DNA of 64,000 nt, from the NCBI GenBank assembly GCA_023957155.1, contig JAMLHK010000014.1, positions 44,351 through 108,350 of the forward strand, in the 5' to 3' direction. Position 1 is the stretch's first letter. Each line of letters starts with the position of its first letter. The notes beneath the pieces are model-generated. The model ran no database searches and was not told the DNA's origin. It saw only the letters and a list, made by a program, of their open reading frames with translations. Of this stretch, positions 1-9,214 are shown piece after piece. Both the position numbers and the translations under genes were made by a program. This stretch comes from Chitinophagaceae bacterium (GTDB lineage Bacteria > Bacteroidota > Bacteroidia > Chitinophagales > Chitinophagaceae).

Positions 1-1
1 T

Positions 2-1315
2 TATTTGAATGCCGGGTTGATCATCACATTTAATGGTAAAAAATATATCAGTAAAAATGGGTTACTTGATCTGCTGGAGCGAAAAACCAATACCGATGAG
101 ATCCGGTATCCCATTATTCATCTCAAGGGAGAGGATATTGAGCTGGCGATAACGCATAATAATGATTATGGCGAGGAGATATTTAGTTTTGTAAACGGGC
201 AGTATACCACGCAGGGTGGAACCCACCAGCAGGCATTTCGTGAGGCTTTTGTAAAAGTGGTCAGGGATTTTTATAAGAAGGATTATGATGTAACGGATAT
301 CCGGCAAAGCATTGTGGCTGCCGTTGCGGTGAGGGTAATTGAGCCGGTATTCGAAAGCCAGACCAAAACCAAGCTGGGCTCGCAATACATGGAGGAAGGC
401 GGCATGAGTATGAAAAACTTTATGCATGAATTTCTCTCCAGGGAGCTGGATAATTTTTTACATAAAAACCCGGCAGTTGCTGAGGCGCTAAAAAAACGGA
501 TAGAACAAAGCGAAAGAGAACGCAAGGAGCTGGCAGGTATAAAAAAACTGGCTAACGAGAGAGCAAAAAAAGCCAACCTGCACAATCGCAAGCTCCGTGA
601 TTGCCGTATTCATTTAAATGATGATCCGCCGAACAATAAAGACAGGCAGGCTTTTCATGAGCGCCAGTTAGAAAGTACCATTTTTATTACGGAAGGGGAT
701 TCGGCCAGCGGTTCTATAACCAAGGCGCGTGATGTGGAAACACAGGCGGTATTCAGCCTGAGGGGTAAACCGTTGAACTGTTTCGGACTTACTAAAAAAG
801 TAGTGTATGAAAATGAAGAGTTTAATTTATTACAGCATGCTTTAAATATAGAAGAGGGCATCGAAGGATTACGGTATAACAATATCGTGGTTGCCACAGA
901 TGCTGACGTGGACGGTATGCACATCAGGTTGCTCCTGCTTACTTTCTTTTTACAGTTTTTCCCCGACTTAGTAAAGAACGGGCATGTTTATATTCTTGAA
1001 ACGCCGCTGTTCCGGGTACGCAATAAGCAGGAAACCATATACTGCTACGATGAAAGCGAAAAACAGGCAGCGATTAAAAAGTTAGGCGCCAAACCGGAGA
1101 TTACCCGGTTTAAGGGATTGGGTGAAATTTCACCGGATGAGTTTGGGCGTTTTATTGGTTCTGATATGCGCAAACAACCCGTAATGGTAATGCCCGAAAC
1201 GCATTTGCAGCATTTGCTAGAGTATTATATGGGCAAAAATACCCAGGAAAGACAGGAATTTATTATTGATAATTTGAGGGTAGAGATTGACATGGCAGAA
1301 GAGACGCGGGTTTAG
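2..1315 (+). CDS. parE: DNA topoisomerase IV subunit B, 3' part (5' truncated by window)
   Basis: C-terminal part of the ATPase/Toprim subunit of topoisomerase IV, which with ParC decatenates daughter chromosomes. The frame is already open at the first full codon (bases 2-4), so the GHKL ATPase domain lies outside the window and the TTG at 5 is not a start. Visible are the transducer motif GGTHQ (about residue 71 of this fragment), the QTKTKLGS lysine loop (about 120), and the Toprim motifs EGDSASGS (about 230), SLRGKPLN (about 251) and [10 protein letters not shown] (about 299), whose acidic residues hold Mg2+. ParE is preferred over GyrB because a ParC-type gene follows on the same strand 1.3 kb downstream. 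Confidence 0.93.
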   Translation, partial: YLNAGLIITFNGKKYISKNGLLDLLERKTNTDEIRYPIIHLKGEDIELAITHNNDYGEEIFSFVNGQYTTQGGTHQQAFREAFVKVVRDFYKKDYDVTDIRQSIVAAVAVRVIEPVFESQTKTKLGSQYMEEGGMSMKNFMHEFLSRELDNFLHKNPAVAEALKKRIEQSERERKELAGIKKLANERAKKANLHNRKLRDCRIHLNDDPPNNKDRQAFHERQLESTIFITEGDSASGSITKARDVETQAVFSLRGKPLNCFGLTKKVVYENEEFNLLQHALNIEEGIEGLRYNNIVVATDADVDGMHIRLLLLTFFLQFFPDLVKNGHVYILETPLFRVRNKQETIYCYDESEKQAAIKKLGAKPEITRFKGLGEISPDEFGRFIGSDMRKQPVMVMPETHLQHLLEYYMGKNTQERQEFIIDNLRVEIDMAEETRV

Positions 1316-1378
1316 CGGTTACAGGCTGTTCCGGTGTATAACGGAGGAAATTCATATTACAGATATCAACAGTATTGC

Positions 1379-2212
1379 ATGATACATATCGTTTTTAATG
1401 AAGCGGATATTGCGGTTTTAAAAAAAGCCATTGAACTGGATGAAACGCTGGAAGGTGAGGTAGTGCAGATCCGGGATGATTATGCGGTTGGTCCCCTGGC
1501 TAATATTTATATTGGTGAAGGAATAGCGGCACGAAGGTCATGGTGGGCGCAGGTACTGGCAGGCGGAGATTATGATGGCCGGGCAGAAGACGGTTCAGTG
1601 GATGATTATAAAGTTGTGGCAGAGCTGGTGGGTAAATTGCGCCGCAACCCGGAGGAGATAATATGGATATGGGCAGCCCAGAATAAGCATGATGTGAGCG
1701 GTTATTACTGGCTGCTTCATTTTCTTAAAGAATTCCAGGGCAGAATATTCATTCTCTACCTGAATAACCTTCCTTTTTTTAACGAAAAAGGAAGCCTGTT
1801 TTATCCGGTCTGGCTGCATACTATTCCACCCAGAGAGTTTTTAAAGGCAAAAAAACTGGCCCGGCCTATTACCCTTAGTGAATTTGAAGTGGATCCCGAT
1901 GAATGGATAAGACTTTGCAATGAAGAAAAAGGCGTGCGCATTTTAGAGGGAGGGAAGAAATTAGTTCAATACGGGTATGATTTTTATGATGCGGATCTGA
2001 AGCATTTTATTACCAAAGACTGGCAAAAGGCAGGGAAGATCATCAGCCAGTTTTTATCAAAGAATAAGCATACTACCGGCGATGCCTACGTATTGTGGAG
2101 ACTGAAGCTTATGATAAATGACGGTGAATTTGATGTACAGGGAGAAGTGAAAAATATGAAGGATTTTGAAGTCAAGCGTAAAGCCGGTGTTGCAGAACAG
2201 GTAAACGGGTAA
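1379..2212 (+). CDS. DUF1835 domain-containing protein
   Basis: Cytoplasmic protein of 277 residues of unknown function. The N-terminus (MIHIVFNEAD, then DDYAVGPL about 30 residues later) matches the DUF1835 pattern as I remember it, and the second half resembles the DUF3658 extension that often accompanies it. The ATG at 1379 is chosen over an in-frame GTG at 1334 because the conserved MIHIVFNE start follows it directly. It sits between parE and parC and stops one base before the next ATG, so it is probably co-transcribed with them. No catalytic motif is recognised. Confidence 0.75.
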   Translation: MIHIVFNEADIAVLKKAIELDETLEGEVVQIRDDYAVGPLANIYIGEGIAARRSWWAQVLAGGDYDGRAEDGSVDDYKVVAELVGKLRRNPEEIIWIWAAQNKHDVSGYYWLLHFLKEFQGRIFILYLNNLPFFNEKGSLFYPVWLHTIPPREFLKAKKLARPITLSEFEVDPDEWIRLCNEEKGVRILEGGKKLVQYGYDFYDADLKHFITKDWQKAGKIISQFLSKNKHTTGDAYVLWRLKLMINDGEFDVQGEVKNMKDFEVKRKAGVAEQVNG

Positions 2213-2213
2213 G

Positions 2214-2594
2214 ATGAAAATAGTTTTAAAATGGGAAGAGCTGGCTTTATTTGCGCTAAGCATTTACGGCTTATATAATATGCAGGTGCAGTGGTGGGTA
2301 TACCTTTTGCTGTTGTTGGGACCGGATATCGGTATGATGGGATATCTTGCGGGCAACCGGGCCGGCGCCATTTCCTATAATCTCTTTCATCATAAGGGTA
2401 TTGCTGCTGCCTTATTTATTGCAGGCTCTTTATCCGGCAGCCAGGTTTTGCAGGTAGCCGGGATGGTATTGTTCGGTCATTCCTGTATGGACAGAGCATT
2501 GGGCTACGGACTAAAGTATTTTACAGGCTTTAAGTTTACGCATCTTGGTTGTATAGGAAAGCAGGATGATCAGTCGGTTACCGGGACAATATGA
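2214..2594 (+). CDS. DUF4260 family small membrane protein
   Basis: A 126-residue integral membrane protein. Hydrophobic stretches cover roughly residues 9-22, 28-45, 58-75 and 80-90, giving three or four membrane segments. The GPDIGMMGYLAGNRAG and YNLFHHK signatures with a later GHSCMDRALGYGLKY match the DUF4260 family as I recall it; its function is unknown. The start lies one base after the previous stop, implying translational coupling. It lies between parE and parC with no obvious functional link to topology control. Confidence 0.78.
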   Translation: MKIVLKWEELALFALSIYGLYNMQVQWWVYLLLLLGPDIGMMGYLAGNRAGAISYNLFHHKGIAAALFIAGSLSGSQVLQVAGMVLFGHSCMDRALGYGLKYFTGFKFTHLGCIGKQDDQSVTGTI

Positions 2595-2648
2595 TCTAAA
2601 AACAAGGTATTATTCCATAACATAAAGTTGAGGATATCTGAATATATT

Positions 2649-5156
2649 ATGAGTAAAGAGAATCTTTGGAGTAGCGAATCGGGCATTCAGGGACAGTATA
2701 AAAGCTGGTTTCTTGATTATGCTTCTTATGTTATTTTAGAAAGAGCCGTTCCCGCGATAGAAGACGGTTTAAAGCCGGTACAGCGCCGTATTCTTCATGC
2801 CATGAAGGAAATGGATGACGGCCGTTTTAATAAGGTAGCCAATATTATAGGGCAGTCCATGCAATACCATCCGCACGGTGATGCATCTATCGGTGATGCC
2901 TTAGTGAACATGGGGCAAAAAGATCTCCTCATTGAAACACAGGGAAACTGGGGGGATGTGCGTACGGGGGATGAGGCTGCTGCTGCCCGGTACATTGAAG
3001 CCCGGCTGAGCAAATTTGCGCTGGATGTGGCTTTTAATGTCAAAACCACCGAATGGCAGCTAAGCTATGACGGAAGAAAAAATGAACCGGTAACACTGCC
3101 GATGAAATTTCCTTTGTTGCTGGCCCAGGGAGCAGAAGGTATTGCTGTCGGGTTATCAACTAAAATATTACCCCATAATTTTTGCGAGATCATAGAAGCC
3201 GCGATCAAACATTTGCGGGGCAAAAAATTTGAATTATATCCCGATTTTCAAACGGGGGGGATGATTGATGTAACCAATTATAATGAGGGCAGGAGAGGAG
3301 GAAAGGTAAAAGTACGCGCACATATAGAAGAGATAGATAAAAAAACGCTGGTTATACGTGATGTGCCTTACGGGGTTACCACCACGCAATTGATGGATTC
3401 CATTGTTAAGGCAAATGACCAGGGAAAGATCAAAATAAAAAAAGTTACGGATAATACGGCTGCTGATGTTGAAATTCACGTTGACTTGTCTCCGGGCATT
3501 TCCACCGATATTACCATTGATGCCTTATATGCTTTTACAGATTGTGAGGTCAGTATTTCGCCTAATGCCTGTGTGATCGTAGACCAAAAGCCTCGTTTTA
3601 TAACGGTACACGATCTGCTTCGTTCATCGGCCGACCGTACGAAAGAGCTGCTGAAAACCGAGCTGGAAATCAAGCTGGCGGAGTTGCAGGAGAAATGGCA
3701 TTATACTTCCCTTGAAAAAATATTCTTTGAAGAGAAAATCTATAAGGAATTAGAAAAAAAGCATGAAACCTGGGAAAAGGTATTACTGGCTATTGATAAG
3801 GCATTTGTTCCATTTAAGAAACAATTGAAAAAAGAAATATCCGGGCAGGATATTCTAAAGCTAACGGAGAAGCCTGTGCGCCGTATTTATAAGTTGGATA
3901 TTGATGAGCTGAATGAACAGATAAAAAATATTGATAAGGAGATCAGTCAGGTATTATATGACCTGGAGCATCTTACGGACTTTGCCGTTACTTATTATGA
4001 AACCCTCCTAAAAAAATACGGCAGGGGAAGAGAGCGTAAAACCGAGATCCGGTTATTTGAATCTATACAGGCTAAAGAAGTGGCTATTGCTAATGCCAAA
4101 TTATATGTAAACCGGCAGGACGGGTTTATCGGTACAGGCTTAAAGAAGGATGAATTTGTGGAAGACTGCTCAGACTTAGATGATATCATCGCTTTTACCA
4201 AATGGGGTAAAATGAAAGTGGTGAAAGTATCGGATAAGGCGTTTATCGGGAAAGATATTATACATGTAGCGGTTTTTAAGAAGGGGGATGACCGCACTAC
4301 CTATAATATGATATATGTGGATGGTAAGACCGGGGTCAGTTATGCCAAACGGTTTAATGTTACCGGCGTTACCCGCGATAAAGAATATGATTTAACCAAA
4401 GGGGCAGACAAAAGCCGGGTGCATTATTTTTCGGTTAACCCCAATGGCGAGGCTGAAGTGGTTAAAATTGTTTTGAGCCCCAGCTCCTCGGCACGGAATA
4501 AGGAATTGGAGTTTTATTTTGAGGAGATGGAGATTAAAGGACGGGGCAGTATGGGTAACCAGGTAACCAAATATCCTGTGAAGTCGGTAAAATTCAAAGA
4601 GGCCGGGCGTTCTACATTAAGCGGAAGGAAGTTGTGGTTTGATGATGTGTTCGGCCGGCTTAGTATAGAGGAAAAGGGAACGTACCTGGGTATGTTTGAA
4701 AGTGAAGACTGCCTGCTTATCATTTACAATAATGGCAGCTATGAAATTTCCGATACGGAACTGAGTCAGCGATTCGATGGGGAAAAAGTATTGCTGATTG
4801 AAAAGTTTGATCCGGAAAAAATAATAACGGCCGTATATACGGATATGGAGAAGCTCCAGTTCAATATTAAAAGGTTTAAAATTGAAACGACAACGCTCCG
4901 TAATAAGTTTTCCTTTATTAAAGAAGGAGAGGGGAACCGCCTGGAAGCCGTTTCTACCGATGAAACGCCGGTGCTGGTAATGCAAAGCGGGAGGGGTACA
5001 CAGGTAAGAAAGGCTAAAATTAAAGTGAATAAAGTAGTAGAGGTGATGGGATGGAAAGCCGTAGGAGCAAAGCTGGCCGATTTTACCAAAAGCACCCAGC
5101 TGGAATGGGAGAAAACCAAGCCGGATAATAATGCCCAGCCTGAATTATTTCAATAA
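2649..5156 (+). CDS. parC: DNA topoisomerase IV subunit A
   Basis: DNA breakage-reunion subunit of topoisomerase IV, 835 residues from the ATG at 2649 (an upstream TTG at 2628 is less likely). The winged-helix region carries the quinolone-resistance segment with HPHGDASIGDALV, and the active-site tyrosine is Tyr115 in AAAARYIEARL. A long coiled tower and coiled-coil region follow (about 300-480), then a degenerate beta-pinwheel C-terminal domain. The GyrA-box (QRRGGKG-like) is not visible, which fits ParC rather than GyrA. Together with parE it forms a topoisomerase IV locus split by two unrelated small genes. Confidence 0.95.
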   Translation: MSKENLWSSESGIQGQYKSWFLDYASYVILERAVPAIEDGLKPVQRRILHAMKEMDDGRFNKVANIIGQSMQYHPHGDASIGDALVNMGQKDLLIETQGNWGDVRTGDEAAAARYIEARLSKFALDVAFNVKTTEWQLSYDGRKNEPVTLPMKFPLLLAQGAEGIAVGLSTKILPHNFCEIIEAAIKHLRGKKFELYPDFQTGGMIDVTNYNEGRRGGKVKVRAHIEEIDKKTLVIRDVPYGVTTTQLMDSIVKANDQGKIKIKKVTDNTAADVEIHVDLSPGISTDITIDALYAFTDCEVSISPNACVIVDQKPRFITVHDLLRSSADRTKELLKTELEIKLAELQEKWHYTSLEKIFFEEKIYKELEKKHETWEKVLLAIDKAFVPFKKQLKKEISGQDILKLTEKPVRRIYKLDIDELNEQIKNIDKEISQVLYDLEHLTDFAVTYYETLLKKYGRGRERKTEIRLFESIQAKEVAIANAKLYVNRQDGFIGTGLKKDEFVEDCSDLDDIIAFTKWGKMKVVKVSDKAFIGKDIIHVAVFKKGDDRTTYNMIYVDGKTGVSYAKRFNVTGVTRDKEYDLTKGADKSRVHYFSVNPNGEAEVVKIVLSPSSSARNKELEFYFEEMEIKGRGSMGNQVTKYPVKSVKFKEAGRSTLSGRKLWFDDVFGRLSIEEKGTYLGMFESEDCLLIIYNNGSYEISDTELSQRFDGEKVLLIEKFDPEKIITAVYTDMEKLQFNIKRFKIETTTLRNKFSFIKEGEGNRLEAVSTDETPVLVMQSGRGTQVRKAKIKVNKVVEVMGWKAVGAKLADFTKSTQLEWEKTKPDNNAQPELFQ

Positions 5157-5243
5157 GTATATTGTTTTATTCAGTATGCCTGTGCCGTAAGTATCTCCCG
5201 GAGAACGGAATTATCATTGATGCATTTCTATTAATAATTAAAT

Positions 5244-6053
5244 ATGACAAGAATAACCGAACAGCCTTCCCTGTACAGGCACCTCGAAAAAATGACAATA
5301 GCGGAGTTGACCGCAAATATCAACAATGAAGATAAAAAGGTAGCTGTTGCAATAGAAAAAGCCCTGCCGCAGATCAATACGCTGATCGCTGCTATTGTGA
5401 ACAAGCTGCAGGCGGGCGGAAGAATGTTTTATCTTGGTGCAGGCAGCGGCGGACGCCTTTCTGTGCTGGATGCTATTGAGCTGCCTACTACCTATGGTAT
5501 TTCAAAAGGTATAGTAAACGTAGTATTAGCCGGCGGGGTTGAACATCTTATTGAGGCGCCCGAAGAAAAGGAAGACGATACGGAGGCAGGCTGGAATACA
5601 TTGCAATCTTACGCTGTTTCAAATAAAGATATCGTGGTGGGTATTTCCGCCAGCGGAACGACCCCCTTTGTACTGTCAGCATTAAAAGCATGCCGTGCGG
5701 CCGGCATTGCTACCGGTTGTATTGTAAGTAACTCCGAATCTCCGATTGCGGCTGTGGCGGATATGCCGGTGGAAGTGATCACGGGTCCGGAGTTTGTTAC
5801 GGGCAGTACACGGATGAAATGTGGTACGGCGCAAAAGATGCTCTTCGATATGATCAGCACTACTACCATGATACAGTTGGGACGTGTAGAAGACAACAGC
5901 ATGGTCAATGTATTGCTGATCAATGATAAGATTACCGACCGGGCGGTAAAAATATTGATGGATAAAGCCGGCATCGCCGATTACACCAATGCTAAAGCCA
6001 TACTGTTACAACATGGCAGTGTAAAAAAAGCAATGGATGCTTTGGGAAAGTAA
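5244..6053 (+). CDS. murQ: N-acetylmuramic acid 6-phosphate etherase
   Basis: Cleaves the lactyl ether of MurNAc-6-phosphate to give GlcNAc-6-phosphate and D-lactate during peptidoglycan recycling. The 269-residue protein opens with the family hallmark ITEQPS, has the SIS-domain sugar-phosphate loop LGAGSGGRLSVLDAIELP (about 63-80), the acidic EAPEEKEDD segment, a second serine-rich motif GISASGTTPFV, and the signature GPEFVTGSTRMKCGTAQK. Length is slightly below the usual near-300 residues, mostly missing C-terminal tail. It lies 168 bp upstream of susC on the same strand, suggesting that muropeptide or amino-sugar uptake and catabolism may be linked here. Confidence 0.95.
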   Translation: MTRITEQPSLYRHLEKMTIAELTANINNEDKKVAVAIEKALPQINTLIAAIVNKLQAGGRMFYLGAGSGGRLSVLDAIELPTTYGISKGIVNVVLAGGVEHLIEAPEEKEDDTEAGWNTLQSYAVSNKDIVVGISASGTTPFVLSALKACRAAGIATGCIVSNSESPIAAVADMPVEVITGPEFVTGSTRMKCGTAQKMLFDMISTTTMIQLGRVEDNSMVNVLLINDKITDRAVKILMDKAGIADYTNAKAILLQHGSVKKAMDALGK

Positions 6054-6126
6054 ATACGCCATACGGGATCGTTTTTCAGAAAAAGAGCAATAAAGGGTAA
6101 ACGGGTGGAATAGCACAAAAAAATTT

Positions 6127-6136
6127 CAAACGTTTG
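6127..6136. promoter_or_regulatory. LacI-type palindromic operator upstream of susC
   Basis: Perfect 10-bp palindrome CAAACGTTTG centred on CG, lying 85 bp before the susC ATG. LacI-family regulators commonly bind palindromes with an AAACGTTT-like core, so this is a candidate operator for the susCD pair. No LacI-family gene is in the window. A near match (CAATCGTTTG) lies between the ROK kinase and MFS transporter genes. Confidence 0.5.
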
Positions 6137-6220
6137 CATAGCTCCGGGGATGTTATTAGTGGATTTATATTGCTATGTTTACTTACAATATATTTTGTAA
6201 AATCCAAATTAACTCAGCTC

Positions 6221-9202
6221 ATGAAACAACGATTGCTCTGGTTGATGGTATGGTTATTACCATCCTCGCTGCTTTTTTCGGCACAGGCTCAGAAAAGCGT
6301 TACCGGAACCGTTAAAACGGAGACCGGTGATCCTGTTGCGGGTGCTACTGTTACGGCCGAAAATTCCTCTAACAAATCAAAAACTACGGTAACCTCGGAT
6401 GCCGATGGGGTATTTGTCTTTTCGGGACTTGCCAAAGGCAGCTATGCTTTTACGGTTAGTTCTGTTGGATATGACGTGGAAAAACTTACCGGTACGGTGA
6501 GTGATGCCGGGTTAGAGCTGGCTGTTGTACTGAAAATTGCTGCGCAAAACCTCGAAGACATCGTGGTGGTAGGTTATGGTACCCAGCGCAAGAAAGACGT
6601 AACAGGTGCAGTAAAATCGGTTAAAGCCGAGTCTTTTAACCGGGGTATTGTAAATAATCCCCAGCAACTGTTACAGGGTAAGGTTGCCGGTATGAATGTT
6701 ACTTCATCCAGTGGCGAGCCGGGAGCACCCGTAAATATCGTAATACGCGGGGCAGCCAGTATCAGGAACAGCAGTGCACCATTGTTTGTGGTGGATGGCG
6801 TTCCCTTGGATAATGCCGGTACCGGCACCGGTGATGCGCTCAACTTCCTGAATCCACAGGATATTGAATCCATGGATGTGCTTAAAGATGCTTCCGCTAC
6901 TGCCATTTACGGGTCGCGTGGAGCGAATGGCGTAATTATTGTAACAACAAAAAGAGGGAAAGCGGGTACATCAACGTTAAACTTTACTACCAGCGCCGGG
7001 ATCTCCAATGTTGCCCGTAAGCTGCCGGTATTTTCAACCAGTGAATTTAAAAAGCAGGTAGTAGCTGCAGGCGGTACCCTGGAGGATTTTAGTGCGTCTA
7101 CCGACTGGCAGGATGAAATTTTCAGAACAGGCAATACGTTTGAAAACAATTTAACCCTGAGTGGCGGATCCGGTAAGCTGGTATATTATGCGTCGCTGAA
7201 TGCCCAAAACCAAAACGGTATTTTGAAGGGGAGCAATATGAAGCGGTATACGGGGCGTTTCAATGCCACGCAGAAATTCTGGGATGACCGTTTATCTGTT
7301 GATGTTAATCTTACCGCTTCCAATACCAATAACCGGCGCCCGCCAATAGATGGTATGATAGGAACGGCGATATCGAATAACCCCACCCTGCCGGCACGTG
7401 ATGCAGATGGCAGCCCGGCAAAATTTGAAAATGCCAGTAATCCCCTGTTAGACCTGGAGCTATATAAAGACATTGCATCGGTAAACCGGGTACTTGGAAA
7501 TATTTCACCCACATTGCGCATCATCAGGGGGCTTACTTATAAGCTGAATTTTGGTATTGATAATGCAACTACCACCCGTGATATTGTTGATTTTGCTAAC
7601 GCGGTTCCCCAACGTGACGGCAGGTTTGAAACACAGGATATCCTGCTTAGAAACCGGCTGATAGAAAATTATCTTACCTATACAACGAATATTGATAAGC
7701 ATAGCTTTTCTGCAATGGCAGGTCATTCTTACCAGAATATCCTCTATCAATACCGGAGCTTCAGTATAAATAAACTACCGCTCAATGATCTCGATCCTAC
7801 GTATAACCCGGGCATCGGGCAGGAGCTGACCATGGCTAACAATCGTCCTACCGGTAATGCCAATATCAGTGAGCTGCAGTCTTACTTTGCCCGTATTAAT
7901 TACGGATTTGACAATAAGTACCTGTTGACGGTAAACTTTAGGATGGATGGGTCTACTAAATTTGGAGAAAACAACAGGTACGGTTACTTCCCATCGTTCT
8001 CTTTGGGATGGAATATCATGGAAGAAGAGTTCATGGATAATTCGGTATTCAGCGCGTTGAAATTAAGAGGAGGCTGGGGTATGACCGGTAACCAGGAAAT
8101 TGCACCTAAGTCAACTCAACCGCTCTTTTCCACGGAAGTAACTTCCAGTACCAGCTATCCTTTGTACCCCACCGGATCTTATCCCGGCGGTACCCGGTTT
8201 GTACGCCTTGCCAACCCGGATCTGCAATGGGAAGCTACCCAGCAGACCAATATCGGTTTGGAGTTTGGCGTGTTGAATGGCGAATTAAGCGGTTCAATAG
8301 ACTGGTTTAGCAAAACAACAAACAATATTCTTTTATACATTCCACCCCAGGATCCTGTGCAGCCTGAGGGACAGCTTTATGCAAATATCCCCGGCATGGA
8401 GATCAGGAATACCGGTATTGAAATTGACCTGGAATATCGCAAAAGAATTACCACTAACCTGAGTTTTGGTATTGGTGGTAATGCGAGCTTCATGAAAAAT
8501 AATGTAACCGGGTCTCCTTACCAGGTGATCTTCTCGGGTTCGGCTACAGGCTCCGGGTTAACAAGCGCTACGTTGAACGGCTATATCAATGGACACCCGA
8601 TCGGTTCTTTTTACCTGCTGGAGTTTATTGGAATTGACACTGACGGACGGAGTAAATACGCGGATACGGATAAGGATGGTATCATTACACCGAAAGACCG
8701 GGTAGTTGCCGGTTCGGCTGTGCCTAAGTACCTGTATAATTTCTTTGGTAACTTTTCTTATAAAGGGCTTGATTTTGCAGTGAATTTTAATGGTTTGGGA
8801 GGAAATAAGATCTATGATAATACGGCTACTGCAAATTTTTATAAAGCCAAGATTGCCAAGAACAGCAATACAACAAAAGAAGCGATTGCATATCCTGAAG
8901 AGTCTATCAATAATCCTGCAAGCGTGAGTACCCGCTATTTAAAAGACGGCGGCTACCTGAGGCTTAATAACATGTCGCTGGCTTATAATTTTAATACGGA
9001 TCGCCTGGGAGTGCAAAAATGGATTACCGGTCTGCGTTTGTCCGTAACGGCACAAAACCTGTTTGTAATTACCAAGTATGATGGTTTTGATCCGGAAATC
9101 AATAAAGACAGATCTATAGATAGAGCCATTTCTTATGGGATTGATTACCTCAATTATCCTAAAGCACGCTCGATCATTTTTGGTTTAAACCTGTCATTCT
9201 AA
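6221..9202 (+). CDS. SusC/RagA family TonB-linked outer membrane transporter
   Basis: Outer membrane TonB-dependent transporter of 993 residues that imports a glycan, peptide or other large nutrient with its SusD partner. From the ATG at 6221 there is a signal peptide ending near FSAQAQ, a carboxypeptidase-D-like domain (about 25-110, GTVKTETGDPVAGATV), then the SusC plug start VVVGYGTQRKKDVTGAV, LQGKVAGMNV and VIRGAASIRNSSAPLFVVDG. The plug ends with ATAIYGSRGANGVIIVTTK and a long beta-barrel follows, ending in an aromatic residue (GLNLSF) as outer membrane barrels do. The in-frame TTG at 6134 adds an unlikely leader. Substrate is not evident; no glycoside hydrolase or regulator is adjacent. 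Confidence 0.93.
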   Translation: MKQRLLWLMVWLLPSSLLFSAQAQKSVTGTVKTETGDPVAGATVTAENSSNKSKTTVTSDADGVFVFSGLAKGSYAFTVSSVGYDVEKLTGTVSDAGLELAVVLKIAAQNLEDIVVVGYGTQRKKDVTGAVKSVKAESFNRGIVNNPQQLLQGKVAGMNVTSSSGEPGAPVNIVIRGAASIRNSSAPLFVVDGVPLDNAGTGTGDALNFLNPQDIESMDVLKDASATAIYGSRGANGVIIVTTKRGKAGTSTLNFTTSAGISNVARKLPVFSTSEFKKQVVAAGGTLEDFSASTDWQDEIFRTGNTFENNLTLSGGSGKLVYYASLNAQNQNGILKGSNMKRYTGRFNATQKFWDDRLSVDVNLTASNTNNRRPPIDGMIGTAISNNPTLPARDADGSPAKFENASNPLLDLELYKDIASVNRVLGNISPTLRIIRGLTYKLNFGIDNATTTRDIVDFANAVPQRDGRFETQDILLRNRLIENYLTYTTNIDKHSFSAMAGHSYQNILYQYRSFSINKLPLNDLDPTYNPGIGQELTMANNRPTGNANISELQSYFARINYGFDNKYLLTVNFRMDGSTKFGENNRYGYFPSFSLGWNIMEEEFMDNSVFSALKLRGGWGMTGNQEIAPKSTQPLFSTEVTSSTSYPLYPTGSYPGGTRFVRLANPDLQWEATQQTNIGLEFGVLNGELSGSIDWFSKTTNNILLYIPPQDPVQPEGQLYANIPGMEIRNTGIEIDLEYRKRITTNLSFGIGGNASFMKNNVTGSPYQVIFSGSATGSGLTSATLNGYINGHPIGSFYLLEFIGIDTDGRSKYADTDKDGIITPKDRVVAGSAVPKYLYNFFGNFSYKGLDFAVNFNGLGGNKIYDNTATANFYKAKIAKNSNTTKEAIAYPEESINNPASVSTRYLKDGGYLRLNNMSLAYNFNTDRLGVQKWITGLRLSVTAQNLFVITKYDGFDPEINKDRSIDRAISYGIDYLNYPKARSIIFGLNLSF

Positions 9203-9214
9203 AATTTAATTGTT

